Below, piece after piece: positions 38,718 through 50,205 of a stretch of DNA of 64,000 nt. Every line of letters begins with the position of its first letter. Within the stretch, counting starts at the first letter, position 1. The translations under genes were made by a program, and so were the position numbers. The notes beneath the pieces are model-generated. The model saw only the letters and a list, made by a program, of their open reading frames with translations. It was not told the DNA's origin and searched no databases. Origin of the DNA: Acidobacteriota bacterium (lineage in GTDB: Bacteria; Acidobacteriota; Terriglobia; Terriglobales; Acidobacteriaceae); assembly GCA_021792135.1 (NCBI GenBank), contig JAJYVF010000012.1:78271-142270 (forward strand). Direction: 5' to 3'.

Positions 38718-39646
38718 ATGCCGAGGCCAATGATCAACCCGAAACCGGCCGGGAACTGGAAAACCAGCACCTGTTTCCGGAGAACAATGGCTGGACGCCC
38801 GTAGAAACGGCGCCGCTGGAACCCGTCCGCTTACCTGCGCGCGCAACCGGGCACATCCCCAACCTCGGTCACGCGCTGGTCTTCTTCCTGCTGCTGGTTC
38901 CTTCGTTCATCGGCGGCTACCTCCTCAGTTTTCTCCTGCTTCTGGCCATTCTGCATCCGCACAACCCGCACCTGCTTGTGGAGCGCATGGGGCGGGAATT
39001 CCGCTATGCCATCACCCTGCAGGCCGTCGTTTACGGAGTGCAGTGGGTGCTGGCCGGGATCGTCTTCTGGCTCTGGTGGGGCAGGTCGCTGGCGCAGGGT
39101 GTCCACTGGCGCAGCGAGGAGGCGCGGCACTGGTTTTTCCGTCTGGCGGTGCTGGGCCTGGCCACCGGGCTGGCCATGACGCTCATCGGCAATTTCGTCC
39201 CCATGCCGAAGACCCCGCCCATCCTCCAGGACCTGACCAAATCGCAGCTGGGCGCATGGCTGATGATGATCTTCGGTATCACCCTCGCGCCTCTGACCGA
39301 GGAACTCGCCTTCCGCGGCTTCCTGCTCATGAGCCTCGTAAATTTCTTTCGCTGGCTGCAGCGTCGGGGAGCGATCGATGAGGCGGCGGTGCGTAGCGTG
39401 GGAATTCCGATCTCCATCGCCGTCACCTCCCTCGCCTTTGCCATGGTTCATTCCGGCCAGGTTTCGCACTCCTGGGGACCGCTGCTGCTGATCGGCATGG
39501 TCAGCGTGGTCCTGTGCATCGTGCGCCTTGCCATGGACTCGGTGGCCGCGGGAGTGGTGGTGCATGCCGCCTACAATTTCACGCTCTTTGCCGCGCTGCT
39601 GGTCCAGACCGACGGCTTCCGGCATCTTCAGAAGCTCAACGGGTGA
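38714..39646 (+). CDS. CPBP-family intramembrane protease homologue
   Basis: 310 residues with six to seven hydrophobic helices. The CPBP motifs are in order: LTEELAFRG (glutamates of motif 1), AFAMVHSGQ (histidine, motif 3) and HAAYNF near the end. Members are Rce1-like intramembrane proteases, but many bacterial members are of unknown substrate. The first 45 residues are a polar cytoplasmic tail. It overlaps the uvrA stop by four bases. Confidence 0.88.
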
Positions 39647-39720
39647 AGGCCAGGCACCACGGAACAGGCAGGAGGCAAGAAGGGAATACAGGCCGCGGAC
39701 CACAGCCACGGAGGGGAGAG

Positions 39721-40197
39721 ATGTCGACTCGGGTGTTGCGTCTTGAGGGGCTTCCGGCGGGCCGCGATGCGGGCCTGCTCGCGCTGCGGGTGATCGTGCC
39801 AGGCTCGCTGTTCCTGAAACACGGTCTGGAGAAGCTGTTCACTTTTGGGGCGATGTCGGCGCACTTCCCTGATCCGCTGCACATTGGCGCAGTGCCCACC
39901 CTCATCTTCGCGATGGTGGCCGACGGCATTTGCATGCCGCTGCTGATTCTCGGACTGGCCACGCGCTGGGCCGCGGCCTGGGAGTTCGTGAATCTGCTGG
40001 CGGCGTGGTCCTTCGCGCATCACTTCCAGTTCTTCGGGCGCGGCGCCGATCACGGCGAGCTGATTGTCGTGTATCTGGGCACGATGCTGGCGCTGTTTCT
40101 CGCGGGCCCGGGGAAATACAGCGTGGATGGCTGGATGGAGCGCCGGGACCGGGTGAGCACGGAGGAGCCGGCGGCTCGTTCTGCTATGCTCAGGTGA
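39721..40197 (+). CDS. DoxX-family membrane protein
   Basis: 158 residues, four hydrophobic segments. ALRVIVPGSLFLKHGLEKLF and a glycine-rich GLATRWAA region match the DoxX family. The start is ATG 39721, preceded by GGAGGGGAGAG, although the frame is open further 5'. It lies 74 bases after the CPBP gene and 2 bases before the MFS gene. Confidence 0.8.
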   Translation: MSTRVLRLEGLPAGRDAGLLALRVIVPGSLFLKHGLEKLFTFGAMSAHFPDPLHIGAVPTLIFAMVADGICMPLLILGLATRWAAAWEFVNLLAAWSFAHHFQFFGRGADHGELIVVYLGTMLALFLAGPGKYSVDGWMERRDRVSTEEPAARSAMLR

Positions 40198-40199
40198 CG

Positions 40200-41453
40200 A
40201 TGGCTGCCAGGGCCGGCATCTCGCCTCGCATGACGGCGGCTCGCACCGCGGGGATCGCGCTCTTTCTGCTGACCAGCCTGAACCTGTTCAACTTTATCGA
40301 CCGCTATGTGCTGCCTGGCGTGCAGCCTCTCATCCAGCGGGACTTCCGCATCAACGACGCGCAGGCGGGGCTGCTGACCTCGGCGTTCTTCTTCACCTAC
40401 ATGGTGGTGGCTCCACTCACCGGATGGCTCGGTGACCGGCTGCCGCGCAAGCCGCTGATTATCATCGGGGCGCTGATCTGGAGCGCCGCCACGCTGCTCA
40501 CCGCGCTGGTGCGCAGCTACGAAACACTGCTCGTCCGTCACGCCGCCGTCGGCATCGGCGAGGCGACCTTCAGCATCTTCGCCCCGGCGCTGCTGGCGGA
40601 CTTTTACCCGGAAGAAGACCGCAACCGCGTTCTCACCATCTTCTATCTTTCCATCCCGGTCGGCGGCGCTCTCGGCTACCTGCTGGGTGGCGGACTGGGC
40701 CAGCGCTATGGATGGCGCATGCCCTTCTACGTGGCCGCATTGCCCGGAGTGCTGATCGCCCTGGGATTCTGGCTCTTCGTGCGTGAGCCGCAGCGAGGCA
40801 GCGCCGACACCGTCCAGGCGACCGCCGACCGGGCCAGCTTCCGGGGGCTGTTCCGCAATCCGGCTTACTGGACGGCCACCCTGGGCATGGCCATGTGGAC
40901 CTTTGCCGTCGGCGGCATCTCCACCTGGCTGCCGACCTTCTTCCGCCGCTTCGCCGGTTACTCCGTCGCGGGGGCCGGACTCACCGCGGGCGAGATCACC
41001 GCCGTGGATGGGTTGCTGGCCACCATCGCCGGCGGCTGGCTGGCGCAGATCTGGCTCCGGCGCAACCATCGCGCCCTGTATCTGATCTCGGCCTGGAGCG
41101 CGCTGCTGGCCATCCCCTTTGCCCTCGCCGTCTTCTTCGGCCCCGCTCGCTGGTTGCTGCCGGGGGCCTACCTGGCGGAGTTCTGCATCTTTCTCAACAC
41201 CGGGCCGCTGAACGCGGCAATCGTAAATTCCGTGGCAGCCCCCATCCGCTCGACGGCAATCTCCCTCAACCTGCTGGTCATTCACCTGCTGGGCGATTTC
41301 CCTTCGCCGCACCTCATCGGATGGATCTCCGACCGGCATAATCTCCGTGTCGGCCTCGGGGCAACGCTGGTCTCGCTCGCGGTCTCCGGCGTAATCCTTC
41401 TCGGAGGCGCCCGCTTTGCGCCGGCGCTGGCGGATCGGGACGCGCAGGGCTGA
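40200..41453 (+). CDS. Spinster-type MFS transporter
   Basis: 417 residues, twelve helices. Signatures of the Spinster branch are LNLFNFIDRYVLPGVQPL (helix 1) and GWLGDRLPRKPLI (the loop 2-3 MFS motif). GYLLGGGLGQRYGWRMPF is in helix 5. Spinster proteins move lipids or lysophospholipids in eukaryotes; bacterial substrates are largely unknown. It is followed by a glycosyltransferase and ispG in the same direction, so an isoprenoid-lipid cargo is possible. Confidence 0.87.
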   Translation: MAARAGISPRMTAARTAGIALFLLTSLNLFNFIDRYVLPGVQPLIQRDFRINDAQAGLLTSAFFFTYMVVAPLTGWLGDRLPRKPLIIIGALIWSAATLLTALVRSYETLLVRHAAVGIGEATFSIFAPALLADFYPEEDRNRVLTIFYLSIPVGGALGYLLGGGLGQRYGWRMPFYVAALPGVLIALGFWLFVREPQRGSADTVQATADRASFRGLFRNPAYWTATLGMAMWTFAVGGISTWLPTFFRRFAGYSVAGAGLTAGEITAVDGLLATIAGGWLAQIWLRRNHRALYLISAWSALLAIPFALAVFFGPARWLLPGAYLAEFCIFLNTGPLNAAIVNSVAAPIRSTAISLNLLVIHLLGDFPSPHLIGWISDRHNLRVGLGATLVSLAVSGVILLGGARFAPALADRDAQG

Positions 41454-41456
41454 CCG

Positions 41457-42650
41457 ATGCATGGGCTGGCCGCGGCATCGGTGATTCTGAGCTGGGCGCT
41501 TGCCGCCTTCTGGAGCTGGTGCGGCCTGATGGCGGCTCGCCACCTGCCTTCCCTGCCGAATCTGCTGGAATCGACGCCGCAGAAGGCCGCCGGTGACCCG
41601 GAAAGGCTCCCGGAAGTGACCGTGGTGGTCCCCGCGCGGAATGAAGCTCCGGCGGTTGAGGATTGCCTGCGATCGCTGCTGGCGCAGACCGTTCCCGTGG
41701 CGATCGTGGCGGTCGACGATCGTTCCACCGACGAGACCAGCACGATCCTCGATCGCATCGCCCGCGAGGCGCAGGCCAGGGGAAAGCTGCTGACCGCGCA
41801 GCATGTCGAGGCGCTGCCCGAGGGCTGGCTGGGCAAGCCGCATGCGATGGCGCTGGGCGCGCGGCAGGCGGCCACTCCCTGGCTGCTGTTTACGGATGCG
41901 GATGTGATCTTCGGGCCGGAGGTGCTGGAGCGTGCGCTGCGCTACGCGCGGGAGTCCGCCGTCGATCATCTTGTGCTGATGCCCACCCTGATCCTGCGCA
42001 CTCCGGGCGAGAGCATGATGACCGGCTTTCTGCAGTGCGTCTCGCTGCTGTGGTGGCGCCCGTGGCGGGTATCGGATCCCGGGAGCAGGGAATCCATCGG
42101 CATCGGTGCCTTCAATCTGATGCGCAGCGGCGTCTACCGCGCGGTGGGGGGATTCGAGGGGCTGCGGATGGAGGTGCTCGACGATGTGCGCATCGGCGTG
42201 GAGGTGAAGCGGGGCGGATTCCGGCAGGCGGTTGCTTTCGGGCCAGGCCTGATCCGGCTCCACTGGGCCTCTGGCGCGCTGGGCATGGCAAGGAACATGA
42301 CCAAGAATTTCTTTGCGGGCTTTGCCTTTCGGCCTCTGCTGCTGATCTGCGGCTGGCTGGGGCTGGCGCTGCTGTGCTTCGCCCCCCTTGCGGGCCTCTT
42401 CGCGGGCTGGCCTGTGCGCGTGGCCAGCCTGGTTTCGCTGGCCATGATCGCTCTCCACTACCGCTGCGCGGGAGAGCGGTTCGGCGGTCCGGGCGCTGCG
42501 TGGGCGTTCTCCATGCCGGTGGCCGCGGCCCTGGTGTTATGGGCCATGCTGCGCTCGATGGTGGTGACCCTGGCCCGGGGTGGCGTGGTGTGGCGGGGAA
42601 CGTTCTATCCTCTGAGTGAGCTGCGCCGGAATGCGGGGCCGGTCCGCTGA
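41457..42650 (+). CDS. HpnB-like membrane glycosyltransferase (GT2)
   Basis: 397 residues. One N-terminal helix, a GT-A catalytic domain with [19 protein letters not shown] and LLFTDADV, then three or four C-terminal helices. The C-terminal motif [13 protein letters not shown] is typical of the hopanoid-associated HpnB family. The likely role is glycosylation of a membrane isoprenoid. It is three bases behind the MFS gene and 40 bases ahead of ispG. Confidence 0.82.
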   Translation: MHGLAAASVILSWALAAFWSWCGLMAARHLPSLPNLLESTPQKAAGDPERLPEVTVVVPARNEAPAVEDCLRSLLAQTVPVAIVAVDDRSTDETSTILDRIAREAQARGKLLTAQHVEALPEGWLGKPHAMALGARQAATPWLLFTDADVIFGPEVLERALRYARESAVDHLVLMPTLILRTPGESMMTGFLQCVSLLWWRPWRVSDPGSRESIGIGAFNLMRSGVYRAVGGFEGLRMEVLDDVRIGVEVKRGGFRQAVAFGPGLIRLHWASGALGMARNMTKNFFAGFAFRPLLLICGWLGLALLCFAPLAGLFAGWPVRVASLVSLAMIALHYRCAGERFGGPGAAWAFSMPVAAALVLWAMLRSMVVTLARGGVVWRGTFYPLSELRRNAGPVR

Positions 42651-42690
42651 TCCCCCTTTGCCTTCCGGTAAACTGGAGGCGAGGGTTTCT

Positions 42691-43934
<1,244 letters not shown>

Positions 43935-43938
<4 letters not shown>

Positions 43939-44969
43939 GGCAAAGTCATCCCCAGGCCCACAAGGTTCGCCGCGGCGATGATGATTAGCATTCCCGCCCA
44001 CAGCAGGCGAACCGGCCGCCCGCGCGCCGACTTCCACTCGCCCAGCGACAGCCCGACCAGGCCGCCGAAGAGCACATACAGGCTCATGTGCAGCATCCAG
44101 TTCACGAAGAACAGCCGTGCCGGGATGTTGGCCGCGCCCCACGCGTAGAAGAAGAACTGGAAATACCACATGATGCCACCCGAGGCCGCCATGGCGGTGT
44201 TCAGCAGCACGCGCGAGGCAGGCTGCGCCAGATCGGCCCGCAGGGAAAGATCCCTCCTGAAGCCGAGCCGCGAGAAGCAGTAGATGAAGTTGACGATTCC
44301 GCCGCCGCCCATGATGATCACGTAGCTGGGCAGCGCCGCGTACAGCGGCTTCACTCCCTCGCTCAGGGCGGCCGCCGCCATGGGCCTCGCCGCATCGATG
44401 GCAAACGACATGCCCGACGAGAAGATGCCGCACAGAATGGCCAGCAGCAGTCCCTTGCGGAGGCTGAACTCCTCGGTTCTCACGCCCATCTGCTGCTCTT
44501 TCTGGTGTCCGGCCCAGGAGACGATCGCAATCCCCGCCAGCGCCACCAGAATCCCGGCAATCGTAAAGAGCCCGCCGCGGCTGGTGAATAAATAAGCCAG
44601 CTGCCCGTGAAGGATGGGCGGGATCAGTGTGCCGACGACCAGCGTGACGCCGATCGCAACCCCAATGCCCAGCGACATGCCCAGGTACCGCATGGTCAGG
44701 CCGTAGCTCACGTTGCCCACCCCCCACATGCAGCCGAAGAGGAAGGTGCGCGCCAGAACGCCCGAATCGATGCCGGCGTAGAAGGCTCCGAACTGCGGCA
44801 GCAGAATGAGCGAGACCGCAGAGGGCAGAATGACCCAGGAGAAAATTCCGGCGACCGCCCAGGTGGTTTCCCATGTCCACTTTCTTACCTTCTCAATCGG
44901 CGCATAGAACGAGGCGGCGCACGCCGCACCCGCCATATGCCAGCCGATCCCGGCCACAATCGAAGCCAT
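43935..44969 (-). CDS. rhaT: L-rhamnose/proton symporter RhaT
   Basis: 344 residues with ten hydrophobic helices. [31 protein letters not shown] and [29 protein letters not shown] (long conserved stretches at about 1-31 and 88-116) are diagnostic of RhaT. It takes up L-rhamnose with protons across the inner membrane. It is the most downstream gene of the minus-strand rhamnose module, 84 bases after the GH105 gene. Confidence 0.93.
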
Positions 44970-45053
44970 GAGGAGTCCCTTTGCCTTCAGAAATTGTCAG
45001 AACTGCTCGAACTACCCAGGACGGCTGGATCGCTCATCGGCCGCCGGTTTCTC

Positions 45054-46352
45054 TCAGTGTCCCTGCGCGCTTAGCTGTTCCACCTGAGCACCCGCCAGGA
45101 GGAACGCGCCGACTCCGTAGTTGAAGCTCGAGGAGGGCAGATAATGGGCCGGTCCCGCCCCGGTCTGCTGGATATTTCCCAGCCGTCCATCGGCGTAAAT
45201 CTGTTCCACCAGGCCGCGCCATGCGCGGGCGATGACCGGCATATAGGTCTTGCGGTTCAGAACGCCCTGGTTAACGCCCCACGCCAGCGCAAAGGTCATC
45301 AGCGCGGAGCCTGACGTCTCCGGCTGCCGATAATCTTCAGCATCGAGCAGGCTCGAATGCCACAGGCCGCTCCGGCGATCCTGGAGCGGCCGGATGGCCG
45401 CTGCCATCTCGCGCAGCTGCTCCTCAAAGCGCGCCCGGTCCGGATAGACCCTGGGCATGTACTCAAGAGTGCGCGCAATCCCGGCCATCACCCAGCCGTT
45501 GCCCCGCGACCAGAAGATCGGGTTGCCGTGTTCGTCGTTCTTATGCAGCCACGTCACATCGCGAAAGTAGAGATGATGCTGCGGATCGTAGAGCAGATGG
45601 GAAGTCTCCCACCAGTGCCTGTCCAGATAGTCGAGATATTTCGTCTCGTGGGTGGCCGCGAACATCCGCGACCAGACCGGCGGAGCCATGAAGAGCGCGT
45701 CGCACCACCACCAGGGAATATGCGCCTGCCCCTCGGGGATCGGCGCCTCCGCCCCCGCCAGAAGGCTGTCCAGCGCCGCCTGCGTGGGTGCAATCTTCTT
45801 CGGCGCCAGGTTCAGCAGGTACAGCTCCAGGTAGGTCTGCCCAACGCTCTGATCGTCGGCGTTGGGATGCTCGGACCGGAGCTGCCAGTCGAACTTGCTG
45901 GCCATCGTCTCCATCGCTTCGCGGTAGCGGACATCTTCGAGCGCCGGCGAGGCCGCCATGAAGCCGGCGTAGAGGGTGCTCCAGGTCCAGGTGCGGTCGA
46001 AGAACGGCCGCGCTGCGGTTAGCTCCCAGCCGGCCACCTTGTGCATCGCGGCCTGCACCTCGGCGCGCTTCAGCGCCCCCGAGAGCCTTGCTTTGGGGCC
46101 AGGATGGGCGGGTGCATCACCTTCGTGATCGGCGATGTCGCGGTCGATTCCCTGCTGCTCATCCGGGGTGATCTGCGAAGCCTTCGCCTGCGGCATCGCC
46201 GCGTGCAGCTTCGCCGCCGGAAGCGCAAGCGCTACCAGGCAGAAAAAGGCCACCAGGCGGCGAATCGGATTCTGTCGGTAAAAATGCATGCGGGACGCGA
46301 TGTACGGCTGCGCACACCATACTGGAGCGGATTCGGAAAGGTCAACTGGCAT
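45054..46352 (-). CDS. GH105-type unsaturated rhamnogalacturonyl hydrolase (YteR/YesR-like)
   Basis: About 432 residues from ATG 46352. The (alpha/alpha)6 barrel family removes the unsaturated galacturonyl residue left by rhamnogalacturonan lyases. WWWCDALFMAPPVWSRM contains the catalytic aspartate, and RGNGWVMAGIARTLEYMP is the strongest family signature. The signal peptide is RRLVAFFCLVALALPAAKLHAA. ATG 46352 has AAAAGGA seven bases upstream, but ATG 46289 gives a cleaner signal peptide, so the start is uncertain. Confidence 0.87.
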   Translation of the reverse strand: MPVDLSESAPVWCAQPYIASRMHFYRQNPIRRLVAFFCLVALALPAAKLHAAMPQAKASQITPDEQQGIDRDIADHEGDAPAHPGPKARLSGALKRAEVQAAMHKVAGWELTAARPFFDRTWTWSTLYAGFMAASPALEDVRYREAMETMASKFDWQLRSEHPNADDQSVGQTYLELYLLNLAPKKIAPTQAALDSLLAGAEAPIPEGQAHIPWWWCDALFMAPPVWSRMFAATHETKYLDYLDRHWWETSHLLYDPQHHLYFRDVTWLHKNDEHGNPIFWSRGNGWVMAGIARTLEYMPRVYPDRARFEEQLREMAAAIRPLQDRRSGLWHSSLLDAEDYRQPETSGSALMTFALAWGVNQGVLNRKTYMPVIARAWRGLVEQIYADGRLGNIQQTGAGPAHYLPSSSFNYGVGAFLLAGAQVEQLSAQGH

Positions 46353-46392
46353 TTTGTTTTCCTTTTGAAAACAGAATAGGCCGATGAGTTTG

Positions 46393-49185
46393 TCAGGGCG
46401 TGCCCTCCGCTGTCTCCTGTCTCCTCTCCTGCTGCGAGACCAGGCGCAGCGGGCCGAGGATCCCCGACGGCAGCGGCTCCAGATGGTCCGTGTCCTGCGG
46501 TGCGAAGCGCCGCCCGTAGCGCAGCCACAGCAGCCGATAATCGGGCCTCCCCTCGCCGGCCAGTTCATTAATTGCGGTGTTCGCCACAACGATCTTCAGT
46601 TCGTTGGCGCCCGGATGCAGGAAGCGCGCGATATCGAGAGCGAAGGGCGGGTGCCACACCGAACCCGCGAGCGTGCCGTTCACATAGACCAGCGCGGCAT
46701 CGCGCAGCGGCGCATCCAGCCAGGTTCTCATGCCGTTTTCGTGCAGCCCCGATCGCCGGACCGGTGTGCCCACGCCGAAGTCCAGCAGCACCGAACCTGC
46801 ATGGGCCACCTCCGCCGGGATTTCCACGCTGCGCCGATAGGTCGCGGTACCCGAGTAGTACCGCCCCGGCGCCGCGTCGGCCCAGGAGTGCAGCGCCGGC
46901 ATCGTCTCGGTGTAGCCGGTCTTGTCCAGCGTGACTTCCCAGTCGCGGCTCAGATCGATGGCCGCGAAATTTGCCGCCGCGCCCGATGCTTCGGCCGGAG
47001 CGTGATCCGAAAACACGACGACGCGCGATTCATAGGGAGCGAGCGTCATCCGCAGCGAGGATCCGCGGCCCGCGCCCGACACTTTCCCGCTGAAGGCGTC
47101 CCACCAGGCTGCCTCCGGCCTGCTGGTGCGGAAGGCCGCGGTAAAGCTGTGCGGCCGATTATCCGTGTTCGCCAGGAAATAGATGTCCGCGTCGGCAAGC
47201 TTCCGGTGGATGAAACCGACCTCCGGAGCGGCCGGGCTGAGCGACACATCCGGCTTCAGGAATCTGCCGATCGCCGCGCCCAGATCGGCAGTCTGCTCGA
47301 CCAGCACCGCATCCTTCGAGCCCGGCGCAAACAACTCGCGCGAAATCGCCTGCACCGCCGCCGTGTCCCGCTGCGACTCCAGGAATCCAGGCGCCCGCGA
47401 GGGCTCGCGCTCCGTGGCCAGCACGATGCCGCCGCCGCGCGCATACTGCTCGATGCGCCGATAGGTCCTGAGCGGTAACCGCTCGATGTTGGGAATCACC
47501 AGCACTGGATAATGAACGCCGACCCGGTCGATGGCCTCCGAATCGATGAAGTCGTAGTTATACCCGGCATCGAGGATGGCCGGCACCAGCTCGGGCCCAA
47601 GCATGCCGGGCATCCGACTGGTCACGCTGGCGTGCCCCGGCCGGAACTGCGCCTGCGCATCTTCCTCCGGCAGCAGCACCGCGATGTCGTTTGCCGGCCT
47701 GCCCTGGCGGAGGATCCAGCTCATGCGGGTGAGATAGCTGGTCACCTCGGGCATGACGATCCACCAGGGATTGTGGCTGTTGAAGACGGCGGCCGCATAG
47801 AAGGACCATCCCGGCTCGCCCGCCGAAGGCGGTGAATACGGCCAGCCGTGTCCCATCAGCTGGTTGATGCCCTGCAGGAAGAAGGTGTCGGCCTCGGCTT
47901 TCATGTCCAGCGGCGTAGCGCGGAAGGCGGGCGAGTGCAGCCAGGTCCACGTCTCCGACGAGGTCACCGGCCGGCCGTAAATATGGCTCGCCGAGGTCGC
48001 CCATCGGGTGAAAGAGAACGGCCCGTGCCACTGCGAGCCCTCGCCTTCGGGCAGATCCACCCGTGCGTTGCTCGAAAGCGTGACAGCGGGAATGCCGTAG
48101 CTCTGCGAGCGGAACTGCGTGTGATGAGCACGAGCCCAGGCATTGATCGCCGCCAGATAGTTCTGGTCGATCAGCTCCGCCAGCGTGCGGCCCCAGTCGT
48201 AGCGCAGGTCGGCGGCCTCCTCGCCGGTTCCGGCCGCCATCTCCGCCAGGTGCGGCGTCAGATCGTAACCGCGGCGGTTACGGAATTCCGTCAGGAAGTC
48301 CGGGGTCCAGTCCGAGCCGAAGACCTCGAGGCTGTCGCTGAAGACCGAATACGGCGGCTGATCCCCGAAGGCCCGCACCAGCGGCTCCGCCACGTTCTTC
48401 AGGTGGTCCTGGACGGCGGTCGCGCTGAAGTGGTCGATGACGAAGCCCTCTGCGCCCACCGCCGCGCGCTTCACCTGCTGGCCTGTCCGGCTGGAGATGA
48501 AGAAGAGTACCACGTGCGGTCCCGACAGCCCGGCCGGCAGCGCCACACGCCCGCTCTGGATGTTCTCGATGCGCCGCGCATGCTCCGCGTCGTACTGGAG
48601 CGGCGTCCCGGTCGTCATAAAGGCGGCCAGGAGCTTCTCCCCATTGCGGATGGAGGGCACGGCCATGGAGTTGTCCTGCTTGCTCTCGGGCGCAGGCGCC
48701 GCCACGACCCGCAGGCATCCAGCCGCCTCGGTCACCGGAACCCAGGCTCCCCCATAAGGCCAGCCGCTGCCCAGCGTGAGGCTTACCCGCATGCCGAGCT
48801 GCCGCGCCGTTTCATTGGCGAAGCTCACCATGCTCAGAAATTCCGGCGAGAGGAAGGGCAGATTGCGAAAGCCGGTCTGCGGATCGTCGAGTTCCAGCGG
48901 ATAGACGGGCTGGATCTCCACGCCCCCGATGCCGCCGGCATTCATGGTTCGCAGCTCGCGGGCCAGCTCGCCGCGCTCCACCGCCGGCCCGAACCACCAC
49001 CAGCGCATCATGGGGCGCGCGTCGGCGGGCGGCGAAGCAAACGTCCTGCGCAGCTGAGGGAGGGAATCGGGCGCCGCTGCGGTTTGGCAGTGCGCCCCGG
49101 CTGCCAGTCCAAAGCACAGGGCCACCGAGGCAGGCCACCGCAGGCGAAGGGTCATCAAGGCTCGGAAATCTCCCGCAGCGGTCAT
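46393..49185 (-). CDS. GH106-type alpha-L-rhamnosidase, secreted
   Basis: 930 residues, secreted. A signal peptide ends near GAHCQTAA. RPMMRWWWFGPAVERGELARELRTM, FSDSLEVFGSDWTPDFL and SASHIYGRPVTSSETWTW are features of GH106 (residues spread through 50-460). The C-terminal beta domains (FALDIARFLHPGANELKIVVANT) are also typical. It releases L-rhamnose from pectic or plant glycosides. ATG 49185 has AGG six bases upstream; ATG 49155 is an alternative. First gene of the likely operon with GH105 and rhaT. Confidence 0.9.
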   Translation of the reverse strand: MTAAGDFRALMTLRLRWPASVALCFGLAAGAHCQTAAAPDSLPQLRRTFASPPADARPMMRWWWFGPAVERGELARELRTMNAGGIGGVEIQPVYPLELDDPQTGFRNLPFLSPEFLSMVSFANETARQLGMRVSLTLGSGWPYGGAWVPVTEAAGCLRVVAAPAPESKQDNSMAVPSIRNGEKLLAAFMTTGTPLQYDAEHARRIENIQSGRVALPAGLSGPHVVLFFISSRTGQQVKRAAVGAEGFVIDHFSATAVQDHLKNVAEPLVRAFGDQPPYSVFSDSLEVFGSDWTPDFLTEFRNRRGYDLTPHLAEMAAGTGEEAADLRYDWGRTLAELIDQNYLAAINAWARAHHTQFRSQSYGIPAVTLSSNARVDLPEGEGSQWHGPFSFTRWATSASHIYGRPVTSSETWTWLHSPAFRATPLDMKAEADTFFLQGINQLMGHGWPYSPPSAGEPGWSFYAAAVFNSHNPWWIVMPEVTSYLTRMSWILRQGRPANDIAVLLPEEDAQAQFRPGHASVTSRMPGMLGPELVPAILDAGYNYDFIDSEAIDRVGVHYPVLVIPNIERLPLRTYRRIEQYARGGGIVLATEREPSRAPGFLESQRDTAAVQAISRELFAPGSKDAVLVEQTADLGAAIGRFLKPDVSLSPAAPEVGFIHRKLADADIYFLANTDNRPHSFTAAFRTSRPEAAWWDAFSGKVSGAGRGSSLRMTLAPYESRVVVFSDHAPAEASGAAANFAAIDLSRDWEVTLDKTGYTETMPALHSWADAAPGRYYSGTATYRRSVEIPAEVAHAGSVLLDFGVGTPVRRSGLHENGMRTWLDAPLRDAALVYVNGTLAGSVWHPPFALDIARFLHPGANELKIVVANTAINELAGEGRPDYRLLWLRYGRRFAPQDTDHLEPLPSGILGPLRLVSQQERRQETAEGTP

Positions 49186-49221
49186 GCTAACCTGGCGGGG
49201 CGCCGGGTCGCCCAACCCCGG

Positions 49222-49362
49222 TGTACCGTGCCTCTGACAGCTGCACCCGGTAGTCCGGTTTTTGTGGGCTGGTCGTGGCCTTGCGTGCCGGATCCCGCTA
49301 ACCCTTGCGCCCTCACAATAAACAACAACGAGAGCGTCGGCGCGATCTTCCATTCACGGTAA
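49222..49362 (+). pseudogene. Relic: 3' end of an InlB B-repeat-type surface protein
   Basis: About 46 codons, ending at TAA 49360-49362, spell the tail of a bacterial surface repeat. VPLTAAPGSPVFVGWS, a paired-cysteine segment PCVPDPANPCALT and NNNESVGAIF match the pattern TLTAxP-FxGWSG-C-C-T-SVTAxF of InlB B-repeat (Fn-type) modules. No start, signal peptide or upstream repeats are present, and the frame upstream is only antisense of the GH106 gene. It is therefore most likely the leftover of a rearranged gene. The 294-base gap (49186-49479) holds nothing else I can name. Confidence 0.5.
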
Positions 49363-49479
49363 CTGGGTGCCGAGGGTCCAGTCGAGGCAGCTTAGAGGCC
49401 GTCACGCTGAACTTCAGGAGCGCCGCTTCGGCCGCACTCTCTCTTTCTCTCTCTGCGCGGTTCGCCGGGCGATTCGCCC

Positions 49480-50049
49480 CTACCCCGTCTCCGGATAGAG
49501 CAGCTCGGTGAAGCGCGGGTCGTCGGCCATGTCCACGAAATCCGAGTCGCTCCGGGCCTGGATGCGGTTGGCGGGGTTCAGTTCGATGGCGCGGGCGAGG
49601 TGTTCGAGCGCATCTTCCGCCTGCCCCGTCATGCTGCTCAGCAGCGCCATGCCGTAGTGTGCGAAGTCCGCCCGCGGGCTGGACTCCAGGATCGCCTCGA
49701 ACTGGTCGCGAGCTTCCTCGTAATGGCCCGCGTTCAGCAGCGACACGGCGTAGTCGTACTGCTCTTCGGGGCTGTTGAAGCTGAGCGAGGGGGTGCGGCA
49801 ATTCCGCTCGCACACGGCCAGATACATCCGCGCCCGTTCCAGAATTTCCGGGGGTGCGTCGCCGATCAGCCGTTCGAAGAGGGTTCGCGCCTTGTCGAAC
49901 CGCCCTTCCTGCATCAGCTGGACAGCGTTCCTGAATTCCTGAAGGCTCCGCTCCTGGGCACCAGTCGGTGTGGGCCGCGTCTTCGGGACAGCCAGGCGGG
50001 CGGGACGGCGATCCGCGGATGGTTCGCGAGCTTCCTGCATTCGGGCCAT
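49480..50049 (-). CDS. Cytoplasmic TPR-repeat protein
   Basis: 189 residues, no signal peptide. Repeats with FRNAVQLMQEGRFDKARTLFERL, YDYAVSLLNAGHYEEARDQFEAIL and HYGMALLSSMTGQAEDALEHLARAIELNP fit tetratricopeptide units. The last segment ends DDPRFTELL, the short stop motif common in acidobacterial TPR proteins. Partner unknown. Driven by the promoter at 50122-50150; ATG 50049 is about 65 bases downstream and lacks a close ribosome-binding site. Confidence 0.8.
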   Translation of the reverse strand: MARMQEAREPSADRRPARLAVPKTRPTPTGAQERSLQEFRNAVQLMQEGRFDKARTLFERLIGDAPPEILERARMYLAVCERNCRTPSLSFNSPEEQYDYAVSLLNAGHYEEARDQFEAILESSPRADFAHYGMALLSSMTGQAEDALEHLARAIELNPANRIQARSDSDFVDMADDPRFTELLYPETG

Positions 50050-50121
50050 AGAGATCGATAAACTTTCCCAACCGGGGCGGGCCGCGCCCGCCGTCGCCGG
50101 AGTATTGCTATTGACCAAAGT

Positions 50122-50150
50122 TTTATACGCAGAATCAGGTGCCACGTCAA
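50122..50150 (-). promoter_or_regulatory. Near-consensus sigma-70 promoter of the cytoplasmic TPR gene
   Basis: On the minus strand TTGACG (forward 50145-50150), a 17-base spacer and TATAAA (forward 50122-50127). Transcription should start near 50115. Confidence 0.72.
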
Positions 50151-50205
50151 ATCGCGAAGCCCGCCGCCATTTGCCCATCCGGGCAGGTATGCAGAGAATG
50201 GAGGC

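Noticed and set aside
40050..42458. 802-codon minus-strand frame across the MFS and glycosyltransferase genes
   Set aside because: Antisense to two well-supported membrane proteins; translation is rich in Q, R, G and H with no hydrophobic structure.
47848..49362. Long plus-strand frame opposite the GH106 gene
   Set aside because: Only the last 46 codons look like protein (listed as a relic); the rest is antisense.
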